Below, piece after piece: positions 22,027 to 32,901 of a DNA stretch of 64,000 nt (positions are counted from its first letter, which is position 1; each line of letters opens with the position of its first letter). The position numbers and the translations under genes are program-made. The stretch covers positions 558,001 to 622,000 of the forward strand of contig JAACJK010000163.1 of the NCBI GenBank assembly GCA_013368325.1, given 5' to 3'. The DNA is from Ephemerocybe angulata. Its lineage: Eukaryota > Basidiomycota > Agaricomycetes > Agaricales > Psathyrellaceae. The notes below the pieces were generated by a model. That model was not told the origin of the DNA and did no database searches. It saw nothing but the letters and a program-made list of their open reading frames with translations.

Positions 22027-24380
22027 ACTCCTCCACAACATTATTTGAGTTCTAACCAGTGTATCTCAGCATGATATATACAATACCATACCACACAAAC
22101 ATCTGGGAGGTCATAGGGACACATCATTTGTGAGTTACTTTTTTGAAGTTCATGTCGTTGGAATTTGGCAAATGGCTTCGAATCCCAACAGTGTTTTGAG
22201 CTGGTTTCCTGGCTTTGGGCACACTGTATTATCTTAGTGGATGTTCCGACCCCTGTTAAAAATCTATGCCATGTATACAAGCTCTCAGAGAGTGTAGATC
22301 GGGCCTCTATGGCCATGAACGCATGCCAGTGGCTCCGGGGGTGAACAGGGTGGGGTTACATTTGCTTACCATCCACAAAATGCACCTAACATCCCCTCGT
22401 ACATATCTAGCAAGAGCATGAGGTGTTAAAACATATCCTTGGATGGCCTTACACCATTCCCAGCCTTTTTTCTTCATCCAGATATGGATTTACGCTCAAA
22501 AATTAGGTTCAAGTGATTTTGTAGATTTTGTTGGAATATGAAAAGGTAAACCCAGGCCAACCAACTGGAATGACTGAATAGTCCTCCAAAGAGTTGGAGC
22601 ACCATATTGAAATTCCAAATGGGATCTCCGGCACTTCCAAAAGTGTAACGCGGGGTGCGTGTTATGGGGTTCTAACTCAACCGACACGCTAGACAAGACC
22701 CAGTTATATTAGGTTTCCTGTCGTACGTGTGTATGGTTGAGCATGAGGAGCCACATCGGCTCCTCGCGCGTCAATAGTATCTACAATAAATAGAGCCAAA
22801 CACCGGAACGGTGAAGCCATTCTGCTGCCTTGCTACAAAAAGCAACTCCTTAAACCCTAACTCTAACAAAAATTGCATTGGAGAACCACATTTCAATTCC
22901 TGCAGGCTGAGCTGGAACCCGTATCCCATATTCCAAACCACATCAAGTTCCCAGGACCTCTGTACTCAACAGGTATGGCTAACTGGTACAGTACATGTTG
23001 AAGTACAATGCACATGTCTCCATGGCTCGCCCATTGTTCTCTTCATCTTCACATAGGCGCTGCCTCTTTCAAACTTTTCTATTGTTCTAATGCTTCTTTG
23101 TTCTATATATATCCACGATCACATTGTTCATTCATTCCATCGTTTCACATATATCACACAGCATTGTTCTCACTTCTATTGTTCCATATTCGTACGTACT
23201 TTATTGTTCTCCCAATATGGATCGTCTATTGTTCCACACAGTATATAGTCTACACTGCAAGTGGGTAGTTCCCTTATCGAACTATCTCCCACTTGCAGGT
23301 GCGTCATGCTGTATTTCTCTTTATCTAACTTAACTAATATATCGAACTATCTCCCACTTGCAGTGGCTTCAACGACTTATAAACTTAGCAGTTTATCAGT
23401 ACAGATATTCTACGTAGCCTACTATACTTCGTTCAAATTCCAGACCCAGCTATCATGGTATATTGCATGGGCGGCGCACTACGGTCAGTCCACATATAGG
23501 CGCCCATACGAGTGCCTACAACTTGGTGCTTTCACAGTATCATTCAGTCAAGCTGCCCCTTAGAAAAAATGTAGTCCAATAGTTTACCACTTATGGGTTT
23601 GAAATACATCTAGTTTCATAGGAGATGGCAAGATGTGGGGCTCAAGCCCATTGCTGAATGCGAGGCATACGCGCAAGGACATCGGGCATATGCCACATGT
23701 GCTAGGGCACTTGAAACTTTGAAATCAAACTTAGAAATGAGTCTAAAATAACTCGAAACATTTAATCAAGCCAAATGGAGTCCCGGAAGCATCTCTGTAA
23801 GCGTCCTTGTGCTGCTGTAGGTGACCGCTCGGCGCTAAACAAGGATGAGGAGGCGCTGCACCAGTGTTTGATTGGCGCCATGCCATACATGGCCCAACTC
23901 AGCTTCAATTAATGGCCTTATACACGCAAAGAGGGCCATACAAACCAGCATTATCAGGGGGAACACGGGTGCAAAGTGTGGGGCATGCGCGTGAAACAAT
24001 TTGAAATTTCTCGCATATGGGAGGGCACGGATAAGCCAATTGAAATCAGCTGCTCCATATTGCCATTTACATGCACAAGAGAACCTGTAAACAATTAAGC
24101 CTGTTAATTTGACCTCATCTGAGATTTAGGGGTTAATCGGAAAGGATCTGGGGCTATCAGCATACCAGCATACCACATGGCGTGGAGTGCACCTGGAAAC
24201 AGAACACAAATTCATCCTCTGGCCCTCAGAGTACCGGAGATCATTGTATCTATTTCAAGATCAACCAATGGAACTGATTCCACATTCGTGCGAATCAGTT
24301 TTTTTTTGGTGTATAAAGGTGTGTTCCAAGCCCTGTGGGTGGATCAACCATCAATCCCCCTCCCCTGACTTTGTCTTACC
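22027..24380. other. Gene-poor stretch with repeat debris
   Basis: No gene recognised. Positions 22490-22990 have the ttccaaa/tttggaat-rich texture of repeat families E and F but no clear alignment. Positions 23090-23230 repeat ttgttc/attgttc many times. The region 23255-23365 holds a hairpin and direct repeat listed separately. An octamer-rich stretch near 24298 (poly-T then ggtgtata) resembles 6479-6493. Confidence 0.35.
23256..23366. repeat. Hairpin plus direct repeat of a 20-bp arm
   Basis: The arm gaactatctcccacttgcag occurs at about 23279-23298 and again at about 23344-23363. An inverted copy (ctgcaagtgggtagttc) lies just before at about 23256-23272. The first two can pair as a hairpin with a loop of only a few bases. 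No function known. Confidence 0.6.
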
Positions 24381-24924
24381 ATGTCCTCCAACAACTCTAC
24401 TCTTCCGCAAATCTTGGCGGAGACGTACAGGCCCCTTCTCATGTGATTTGGCCATTTGAACTGTATGTGTGGCTTCAATGGCCTTATTTATGGCCTTATT
24501 TGCTTTTATTAAGGTCTGACCCTTATGGCCTTTACAGTTACGAAGGTCGTCGCAGAACAAGTCCTTTCATCTGATCTCGAAGACGTTGGCGGACTTCTCC
24601 AGTTTGTTCAGGCGTATATCCAACATCTTGGAGAGGAGCATGACACTCTAGTCGGACGTCAGTAATCTGGTTCTAGCATAATGCATATACTGACTTCTTA
24701 ACTAGAGGAAAAACAGAAGAACACTCTCAATGGGAAAGCTCTACAGCAAAACCTAGAGATCCTGAGTGCTCACCAGACTGGGCTCCTCGCCGATGCTGGG
24801 CCAGAGACGTCTGAGTCCACCGCTGCTCTACCTGCCCCTGCTGCTCTGCCTGCCCCTGGTCTATTCGTTCCTGCTGCTCTGCCCGCCCCTGGTCCATCCG
24901 TCATCGCTGCTCTGCCCATCCCCA

Positions 24925-25106
24925 TGTAACGCTGCTATCGGCTATAGCGAGCGTTCACTGAGAAGAAGCCAAGATGAAATGAACAACGTCTATTGGCGTA
25001 GACAAGTGAACGGTGACAGTGGTACGATGGTAAGCTAAAGAGAAGAGGAGTGGACGATGGGCGTGATATATGTAATGCATATGTAAGACGTGGGAACGGC
25101 GTTACA
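24925..25106 (-). repeat. Long terminal repeat (3' LTR in element orientation)
   Basis: 182 bp, ends tgtaac...gttaca, essentially identical to 26736-26917. Confidence 0.9.
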
Positions 25107-25374
25107 CTCTTCCATCCTCTGAAAAAAAGGAACGGTGATAATCAAACGAAAGACAGAAAAGAAAAGAATCCGTAACGAAGTTAGGAACACCAAGTCGTAA
25201 GATATCGCAAGAAAATGAAGGGGTGGAAAACCACAATTATAGTCAGGAACGTCGGAAGATTGGTATCACAAAGAAATCAAGAGGACTCAGAACAAGACTG
25301 TAGTTCATTATCGGGCCGAAGAAGGTTGAAGTAAAACACAAAATATTAAAAGGAAAACATACGGTGGGGAAAAA

Positions 25375-26457
25375 TCAAAAGGAGTCATCTTCACCGTCAG
25401 AGGTCTCGTACGACATAACAAGTTGACCAAGGTTTGATGCGATCGTCTTGACGGGAATAATGTCGTCGTCTGAGTCGTCAGATTTGCGTGACACTGCAGA
25501 GACGACGGCAGAGGTGGGAGCAGGTGTGATACCTTGAGAGGTGTCGCCGGGGCAAGTCTTCGAGGTGTGAGCGACCCAGCCTGGGGAAGCAGGGGTCTTC
25601 CTGCAGCGGAAACAGCCGCCAGCGGCTCGGAGTGCGTTTCGTTCCGAAGTAGACAAGGTGTTGTGTGCGAATATTTCGACAAGGAAGTGGGCTCCTGCGA
25701 CGTGATGCCTTCAGCGATCATAGAAGCCCAAGTTGACGCCATGAGGTTGACAAGAGAGTCAATTTTGGTGCTGTCGTAGGTGTTGCCAACAAGAGTGCGG
25801 ACACGAATGTCGGAAATTTCCGACCGACCATTTTAACGACTTTTACGTCTAAAGACGTAAAAGTCTGTCAAAATGGCAATCCACGGTTCCAAACAGAACT
25901 CTGGCGGCCAAAAAATGCCAATTTTGGCGAGCTTTGGCGCCAGTTCAGTTGAAAACCGTGGAATAGCCCAACGGAAAGTTCCGACAAAGGGACAAGAGCG
26001 GGTAGCAGAAGAACAGGAGATGATGCTTGAACGTAGGATCCGAGATTTTGTAGCCAAGGCCGGCTGCGCTAAGAATCCCGCGAGTGCTTTGCAGAGCCGC
26101 GACGAAGTCGGTGAAGGGTAGATTGTGCTGGCGTACCGCGTAGAAAACAGCGAGTGCATCCATCTTCCATCCAGACGGTAAGAACCTCTCCTTGATCTTC
26201 GTGGAGAACTCGGAGAACGTCGTCAGAGCCTTCAGCGTGTCCCGGTTCTCGCCCCACCACTGGCTAGCCTCGATTGCCTCTATCTTTAGCCCAGCGAGAA
26301 GGATCCTGAGGGCGGGTTTGAGTTCCTTCTCCGGGTTCATCATGCTCCAAGCCTCGAATGCATCCTCGCAACGCTCAAGCCACGCCTTGACGGAACTCGC
26401 CGTGAGAGGATCTGACAGGGATGGGAGATCAAGGCGGGGGGTAGATGTAGTTGTCAT
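25375..26457 (-). pseudogene. gag of the LTR element, frameshifted
   Basis: Capsid/nucleocapsid-like protein. The start at 26457 opens MTTTSTPRLDLPSLSDPL; the retrotransposon gag core follows (VKAWLERCEDAFEAW, SEFSTKIKERFLPSGW, TDFVAALQSTRGIL). After about 25945 the frame is lost in a 160-bp foldback insertion. It resumes (STKIDSLVNLMASTW), shifts once more near 25680, and ends with a zinc-knuckle-like cluster (CFRCRKTPASPGWVAHTSKTC: C-x2-C, then H and C) and an acidic tail. Upstream open sequence to 26655 may be an N-terminal extension. Confidence 0.75.
25811..25985. repeat. Foldback insertion inside gag: two adjacent hairpins
   Basis: Imperfect direct repeats cggaaatttccgac (25811-25824) and cggaaagttccgac (25972-25985) flank about 150 bp. 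Inside are a 49-bp palindrome (25828-25876, arms around gacttttacgtc, loop taaa) and a second long imperfect hairpin (25881-25961, arms ccacggtt...aaccgtgg). It breaks the gag frame and looks like a tiny foldback element or MITE. Confidence 0.7.
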
Positions 26458-26735
26458 CTTTCGTTGAGCCTTAGGCGGGCGAGGGGACGGCTGCGGAATA
26501 GGGAGACGTTGGTGTGGGGGGAGGGCACGCGAGTTCGAGCGACTGCGAGCGTTGGGATTGAGCAAGTTGGTCGTGATACCGGAAAGCAGAGGAAGGTCGT
26601 TAACTCCAGTGACTTGGCAAGTGACGTGGATTGGCGTTTCGTCAGGGTTGGCCACGGTGGGTGTCGAAAAGTGAAACAGGGAAAGCGGTGTGGCGGCGTC
26701 AAGCCCAAAGACGAGAAGGGGATTTCAAAAAAAAG

Positions 26736-26917
26736 TGTAACGCTGCTATCGGCTATAGCGAGCGTTCACTGAGAAGAAGCCAAGATGAAATGAACAACAT
26801 CTATTGGCGTAGACAAGTGAACGGTGACAGTGGTACGATGGTAAGCTAAAGAGAAGAGGAGTGGACGATGGGCGTGATATATGTAATGCATATGTAAGAC
26901 GTGGGAACGGCGTTACA
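26736..26917 (-). repeat. Long terminal repeat (5' LTR in element orientation)
   Basis: 182 bp; transcription of the element would start in this copy. The sequence just inside it (a run of T on the minus strand) does not show an obvious tRNA primer-binding site, so priming may be unusual or the site diverged. Confidence 0.88.
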
Positions 26918-28707
26918 CCCCACTGCTTTACCCGCCCCCACTGCTCTTCCCACCAACACCCCTCCAGCCAATGCTTCTTCCCCCCAGCCCGTGCTCAATG
27001 AGAATTCCCATGTTGATGCCCCTCATGACAACGCCGATCCCAGCGACGATCTCCCAGCCGTTGACCATCACCGTCCCTCTCCCACCTTTCCCAACAACCA
27101 AGCTTCGCCTGGTGTGACTCTCTCTGTCTCCCACGACTTGAAACACGTAGCGGGAGACCAAGCATCAGGTGAAGAACCTCTCCCAAAGCGCGCGTGCAGT
27201 ACAACTCCCCTTCCTGGTATGTCGACTTACTCTTCCATTTAAGGCATATATACTAACTCATATTCTTTTTTAGCTCATTTGCCTTGTAATGCCGATGCTG
27301 ATGTCTTTATGGACCCTGCCCCTATCAACAACTCCTCGCGTTCCAGCACCACTGCTGACCCTGAGTCTGATGCTGGCTTATCTGATGCAGATGCCGAGGG
27401 TGAGGACGCCATGGGTATGGACGCTGAGGATGGGAACGCCGTGGGTATTGACGATGAGGATGAGGACACCGGGGGTGTGGACAATGAGGATGCAGATGCT
27501 GAGGATGAGGATACTGAGGGTGAACTGATTGCGGTGGACTCTGACACCGAGGAGGAGCCAGTCGATCTCCCTGTCAAACCCATCGATGTGGAATCCGATG
27601 GTGAGGAGGAGCAAGTTGATCTCTCAGGAGTGAAAGAAGCTGGTGCCGCTCGCTGCAACCGTAAGGGCCCAGTGATTGAGGGTGATGGAGATGAGATGGA
27701 GACTGAGTTGCAGGAGGTGATCAATGCCGAAAGCAGTGTATCGATGTTTGAGCAAGTCCCCAAGAAGTACAAGCACATGGCGAACACCTGGGGGGCAATC
27801 ACCCCAAATGATAAAGCCAGTCTCTATGGTAAGTGCTTTATTACCGTTAAGGTCTGGCTTCATTGACTTATTGTTTCTTATAGAGAAGGGAGACGAAGAC
27901 CAGGACCTCCTGAAGAAGTGCAACCTCCCGCTCAGCGACCGAACCCGGTGCTGGATCTGCCGTAACTCTGACTTTATGCAGGCAGAGGCATGTCAGGATA
28001 AGCAGGTTGCCCTCAGTTGTCTTATCGATAAAAGGGGTCAGACTGTGTGTGTATATCACGCTAGCACTGCAAAAGGAGTCTCTCGCAAGCATGATGGCAA
28101 TCTGGGTGCCGATGCGAAGTACCGCATGACTGGTGTACCCTTCCCCCGCACAAAACTCCTGAAGCGGGCCACTTCGGCCCTCATTCCCTCCGTTCACCTC
28201 CACCCCACCATTGAAGACAAGACCGCCAAAGGAGTTAAGCAGATGCCGTGTGACCCACTTGATTGGAATCCCAACTTCACCCTCGAACATGTACTCGACT
28301 TCTTTCCCCTTGCTCCTGACAGTGTCACTCGCATTCTCCACTGCAGCTGCACCCTCGACACAGTGCTCATGGACTTCTACATGTTCAAGAAGGTCCACAT
28401 CATGTCTGTCTCCAAGAATCACAAGGAGCTGTATGGTCGAGGGATGTTTCCTTGTGATCGTGAGGCGGTGTTCATGTTTCTGGAAAGCTATGGTATTCCT
28501 CCTGCGGACAGCAATTTTGACAACACCGAGGATGGCAAGGAGCTCTCGGAAATTGATCACCTCAAGTCGACCATTGTCCATATCGAGAACCAGATCGAGG
28601 AGTTGGTACAAGAGGAGTATGAGAGGGCACAAGCAGAGGCAGTGGCAATCAAAGCCGCAGCATTGAAGAAGGCCCAGAATGCAGGATTAGTCGCGACTCT
28701 GCCGTGA

Positions 28708-29288
28708 AGACTCGGGTTCTTTTGTATCACGACTTCTCTCAGGACTCGTCGGATGATGATGATGAGTCCTTTGTTGATCCAGGTACTCCTGCTCCCCTCT
28801 CTTCTGATGATAGCAACGACTCAGACTGATTTTCTCGCGTTTTGTGTTGTAGTAGCTTACTCTGTTTGAATGCCATCATCATATGTTCCTCTGATATCAG
28901 CAATAAATCCTCACTGCAGCTCTGAGTGACTTACATCTGCGATGACGGATGATGATTTGGAGTGCCCAATTTGCCCTCCAGTGGATGATTTGGAATAGCA
29001 CTTGGGTATTCCACCAAGTCCATCGAGCGTTTGGGGTGCCCGATTTGCACTCCAATGGACGAGTTGGAATAACACTTGTGTAGTCCACACAATTTTCCCA
29101 AAATTTGGTCAAGTCTACCAGGCATTTGGAGTGACCAGTTTGCACTCTGATGGACTGTTTGGAATAGCAGTTGTGTATTCCCCCGATTTTCGCCAGATTA
29201 TTCTACTTGGTACGTGTGACGGGCTCATTACCGGATCATCTTACCTCCGGTCATATGTATCTCCAGTGCGTGCGCCTGAGGCGACCAC
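28708..29288 (+). repeat. 3' flank and degenerate tandem repeat
   Basis: After the stop of the upstream gene, 28950-29190 holds about three diverged units of roughly 75-100 bp beginning ttggagtgccc/ttggggtgccc and containing gatttggaatag. Texture resembles families E and F. No coding function seen. Confidence 0.5.
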
Positions 29289-29672
29289 ATGGGCGGGGGA
29301 CTTGATCGATTCATCAGGCGATGGCTGCAACCAATGCTGACAAATTCACCTTCAACCTTGATGCCCAATCAGGACATGCCCAGTCAACCCAACAACTCCC
29401 AGTGGCCTGGCGCAGACTTCTGGGAAGCCTTCAGCAAAGGTCTCCTTGCTTGGTGCTTCCCAGCTTGTATTGTGAAAGGGGCTGCCCGTCCTAGGTCTCC
29501 TGACCCTGATGATGACAACACTGAGCTCCGGTCTTTGAAGCGCTTCAAACGCCCTACTCAAAACATTACAACACATCCTCCTGAAAAAAACCTATCAAAA
29601 AAGGCCCAAATTCGGGAGTGGGAAGACTATCGTGCTCGACTGGATGCTCGGCATGCACAGTGGTGGGTGTAA
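29289..29672 (+). CDS. Short unrecognised open frame
   Basis: 127 codons, basic and Pro/Ser-rich in the middle, with a charged C-terminus (KKAQIREWEDYRARLDARHA). No recognised domain, no clear splice partner. It could be a fragment of a gene like those at 19626 or 24381, or chance. Confidence 0.25.
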   Translation: MGGGLDRFIRRWLQPMLTNSPSTLMPNQDMPSQPNNSQWPGADFWEAFSKGLLAWCFPACIVKGAARPRSPDPDDDNTELRSLKRFKRPTQNITTHPPEKNLSKKAQIREWEDYRARLDARHAQWWV

Positions 29673-30239
29673 AGGCCCACCCAGAGGGGAGGACGGTGTG
29701 CGAGCTTGCTCAGGCTGATAAACCCTTGTTCTATATGTGCCCGGTGCTGGATGAGCATGAGGGATGCACCGGTGTAGCTGCGTCGAAGAATTGTATTGCC
29801 TATCGGGCAAAAATACTTGGAGATATGTAGCTCAAAGCAATACATTGGCTTCCTTTAATGCATGTAATCAATTCAAAGACAAATGAGGACTTGTGATGGA
29901 CTTGGAGTAGCAATGACGGTACCCAGTGGCTATGTGCAGAATAAGAAAAAAAGGAAAATACTTGTGGACAGCTAGCTACTCACGGAATGGGCACACACTG
30001 CATGGTCCATTCGTCAATTCAACTGTTTGTTTCTCACCAAGAATCGAATACAGGAACTGAAGAACGACCCTACGGGCGTGCCAAAATGTGTGCAGTTGTC
30101 CACTGAGCCATCTAGGCTTGTAGAAATTGTGGGGTAATTAGATAACATTGACGCCAGATTAGTGCCAGCAGCTATACAATCCTGAGAGCCTGTGCTGGGT
30201 TCCGTGTGATAATATACATCATTCAGACCACATGCAACG
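29673..30239. other. Intergenic, nothing recognised
   Basis: Short overlapping frames only; no RNA gene or element end seen. Confidence 0.4.
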
Positions 30240-31030
30240 AACCCGTGCACACTTCAGTTATGATACCTCCAAAGGGGCATCACCTACCCCTGGCCATCAA
30301 CGAGTATAACACGGGCACTAATGATGATATCAGTTTCGTTACCGCGGTGGGACTGTGCATATACATACCTCCAAAGGGAGGTATTGGAACAGTATCCCTG
30401 AGTTCCAAAGATGAGAGTGCCTACATTTGGATACAGACTTTGATATACTGAGACGGCGCCTTGGATCATCGAGACCCGCTTCCATTCATTGAGTCAAATA
30501 GACGCCCAGCGTCCGTGAATGAGAACCACCCTTTCACATGCACATTCCAGAGGAGGGATTCAGTATTCCAAATTTAAATCTTCTGAGTCTTGGAAGGGAC
30601 ATTTGGAGCTCCACTGGAGCCCTGTGGATAGACATGATGAGGCCCCATTCAGAGGTCATTTCTGAGCATGGGGGCACTGGGCTAAAGCACCCGACTCAGA
30701 TCCGAGACATGAACACTGATCCGTGTGATGCATAGATAATCTCAAATATTCTGTTCTGAACCAAGACATATCAACCGAGCCATTTGGATGATGCATTACC
30801 GCTTCCACAGCCCCATGTCAAATAGATGCCCATTGGGCGGGTGGGCAAAACTCACCTCTGAGTTCACTTTGCGATGGTACTTTTGTACTTCTAAATCTGA
30901 GCATATGTGGATTTGGGGTGGTTAATCGGGCCTCCAGTCAGACATTGTGGAAGCCGTACTTACTACTACTTCAGGTCGGTTCCTGAGCGCTCCCACACAG
31001 TGCCAAGACTTTTGATTCAGATTTAACCAC
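30240..31030 (-). repeat. Repeat family E, copy 2 (inverted)
   Basis: Aligns in reverse orientation with 5400-6100: the reverse complement of 30830-31025 shares gtgtgggagc, ggcttccacaat, ctcagattt and ggtgagttttgcc with 5420-5570, and ctggagccctgtggat near 30620 matches the inverse of about 5780. Diverged and non-coding. Confidence 0.55.
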
Positions 31031-31220
31031 GAACCGCAGCCCCAAACTGAAGCCGAGGTAACACCTCCTTCTGGCGGCTTGATCGCTGTCCACCATCACC
31101 CAACCCTTTTCGGGCAGCCATCAACCAGCATGGGCATGCTGGTTGATGGCTGCCCGAAAAGGGTTGGCTTTGATTTGGCTCCCTCATTCCAAAGTGACCA
31201 TTTGGAACGAGGGGATATAC

Positions 31221-32046
31221 CTGTAATTCGCAGTCCCCCACCTGTTCATGTGGACTCCACGTGGACTGCCCAGTGGACTCTGGGTATTTTATGGACTCTG
31301 ACCAGTGGACTCCTTGTGGAGTCCACGTGGAGTCCATACCCCCTCCACAATCAGTCCACCCCCCCTCCACAGTCAGTCCACATCAGACTTAGAGTTTATA
31401 TCCATTCCCAAGCCAGTGGAAGTCCACATGGAGTCCACGTGGAGTCCATGTGAACTCTTATGATCTCTACTTTTGACAGAAAGAAAATAAATGGCATCCC
31501 CCAGGATTGAACCTGAGACCTTGGGAATAGCTATTACTAAGCTTTTGGTGTGAGTGCTAACTACTAGGCTATTTGGACTTATATATTTTATCTTGTAACT
31601 AGCCTATACCCTATACCATATCCTATTTTTAGATTGCAAAGTCGATGCTTGGAAATCATTTTGCTGATTGTGAGACTAGTTTTTGACCAATTGCTTAGTT
31701 ATTTTATAGCATCAACACTACAAAACAATGACAACAGTATTATATAATAAAAATGATGGGACCAAAAATTGTCATTAGTGGCAGTCCAGCAGTAGTCCAC
31801 AATTAGTCCAGTGGTTTGAGTCCAGTGGTAGTCCACATGAGTCCAGTAGCTTCAGTCCACAATCAGAGTCCACATGGACTCCACAGAGCCTGGCAGGGGG
31901 GCGTGGACTGCTCGTGGACTGTTCATGGACTGATTTTGGCAGGGAGCCTGCCAAAAATCTGGCTTCCAGTCCACTGGTATGCCACTGGATTCTTTGTGGA
32001 GTCCACGTGGAGTCCACGCGAACAGGTGGGGGAGTGTGAAGTACTC
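31221..32046 (+). mobile_element. Family B inverted-repeat element, copy 2
   Basis: 826 bp with a perfect 8-bp duplication, ggatatac (31213-31220 and 32047-32054). Same tips and orientation as copy 1, which it matches closely over its whole length. It carries a complete tRNA-like segment at 31500-31575. It was inserted into a family F repeat. Confidence 0.9.
31500..31575 (-). ncRNA. tRNA-like segment with A box and B box inside family B copy 2
   Basis: On the minus strand, tagcctagtag followed by ttagcac (A-box type, 31571 downward) and ggttcaatcc (B-box type, 31513-31504) between partly complementary ctcagg/cctggg arms. Spacing is somewhat long for a tRNA, as if the anticodon region held extra bases. 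It resembles the tRNA head of a SINE. No acceptor stem is evident, so I do not call a functional tRNA. Confidence 0.5.
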
Positions 32047-32054
32047 GGATATAC

Positions 32055-32350
32055 ACCCAGTCAATACTCTTGGCAATTGTGGGCCCCAGGTTCGCACCTC
32101 CGCATGTGTCCTTTGGAAGACCACCTTGCACCTCGAGGTGGGTGATCTACATTTTGGAATGCGAATATGGCCTTCTAGAACACTCACTCACCTGTATCAC
32201 ACTCTCAGAACTCCGCATCCCAGTGCAGGTGGTTTCATTTGTTGGAATCCAAAATTCACATTCCAAACCGAAGCACATACACACCACCCTGCATGCTTAT
32301 GCCACATTACGCTGCCCTACGCATCCTGAGAACATGGTCATGTGCGCCGT
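32055..32350 (-). repeat. Repeat family F, copy 2 (inverted relative to copy 1)
   Basis: gcacctccgcatgtg, tcctttggaagaccacc and acattttggaatgc match the reverse complement of 5045-5150. The left part of the same repeat probably lies before 31213, separated by family B copy 2. Confidence 0.55.
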
Positions 32351-32901
32351 CTGAAACCCTAACGGGCTCGGGTGGTTCCTATAAGCATGCTTGGATCGCT
32401 AGCCAAGCATGCTGCTTAACGGCTGCCCCATTTAGCGCAGGTGATCAAGACTCCTTGGGGGAATTATCTATAATGTGCTGGATCATGTACAATCCAAAAA
32501 TCTATAAATCACTCTAATCACTTGGCCGCTTATCTATATTTCCTGGCTATATCCCCTGCAAGAGTAGGCATGGGACATGTACTCCTCCAGAGCCCACCCC
32601 AGATGCACCCCAATCCACATGCCTTTTTGTGTGTCCGTTTCTGTTGACCAATTTAGGATGGCCACCTGCTCGCATGGCATGGCCTTGCTTCTTCAGAACA
32701 GTGCAAATCTGGAAGCCGTCCACAAATAGCTGCAGGTCCAAAAATACTCCTTGCAAATTTGCGAAGTCATCAATATGTCCCATTATAGATAGGCGACCAT
32801 CACTGCTGAAAACAAATCGTTTAAGCCTCTGAGAAAACATATAATTGAACATAGTGTAATACAACATAAGTACAATATTTAGGCAAATTTAATAAGAGTG
32901 G
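32351..32901. other. Flank of KDZ fragment, nothing recognised
   Basis: A hairpin (agcatgcttgg atcgct agccaagcatgct, 32382-32409) is visible; otherwise only short overlapping frames. It may be the 3' flank of the KDZ element. Confidence 0.35.

Larger units (their letters stand above)
24925..26917 (-). mobile_element. Short gag-only LTR retrotransposon
   Basis: 1993 bp flanked by a 5-bp duplication, cccca (24920-24924 and 26918-26922). LTRs of 182 bp at 24925-25106 and 26736-26917 begin tgtaac and end gttaca; I see one difference between them (g/a in the gaacaac.tctattgg block). Minus orientation is shown by the gag frame and by a purine tract (agaggatggaagag on the minus strand) just inside the left LTR. 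The 1629-bp interior encodes only gag; no protease, reverse transcriptase or integrase is seen, so it must depend on another element. Confidence 0.92.
24381..28707 (+). pseudogene. Unrecognised multi-exon gene with acidic repeats and Cys cluster, split by an LTR element
   Basis: Coding blocks: a possible first exon near 24381 (start unsure, frame does not join cleanly), about 24538-24650, 24706-24924 continuing at 26923-27216, 27274-27828 and 27884-28707. The intron at 27217-27273 has a perfect tactaac branch site and tttttag acceptor; that at 27829-27883 has gtaagt. The protein has Ala/Leu/Pro repeats (AALPAP), an acidic segment of decaying repeats (DAEGEDAMGMDAEDGN), then a conserved-looking C-terminal half with Cys residues (RCWICRNSDF, LHCSC) and a Lys/Ala-rich helical tail. 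The LTR element at 24925-26917 sits in the AALPAP repeat; excising it and one 5-bp duplication restores the frame exactly. No family recognised; the general style matches the gene at 19626. Not called functional because of the insertion. Confidence 0.6.

Noticed and set aside
21181..22050. CRISPR-like array from the repeated gtggac motifs
   Set aside because: Eukaryotic context, irregular spacing and both orientations; they are subterminal repeats of an inverted-repeat element.
22850..22870. aaaccctaactctaac resembling telomeric repeat
   Set aside because: Only one and a half units in a gene-poor stretch; no array, so no interstitial telomere claimed.
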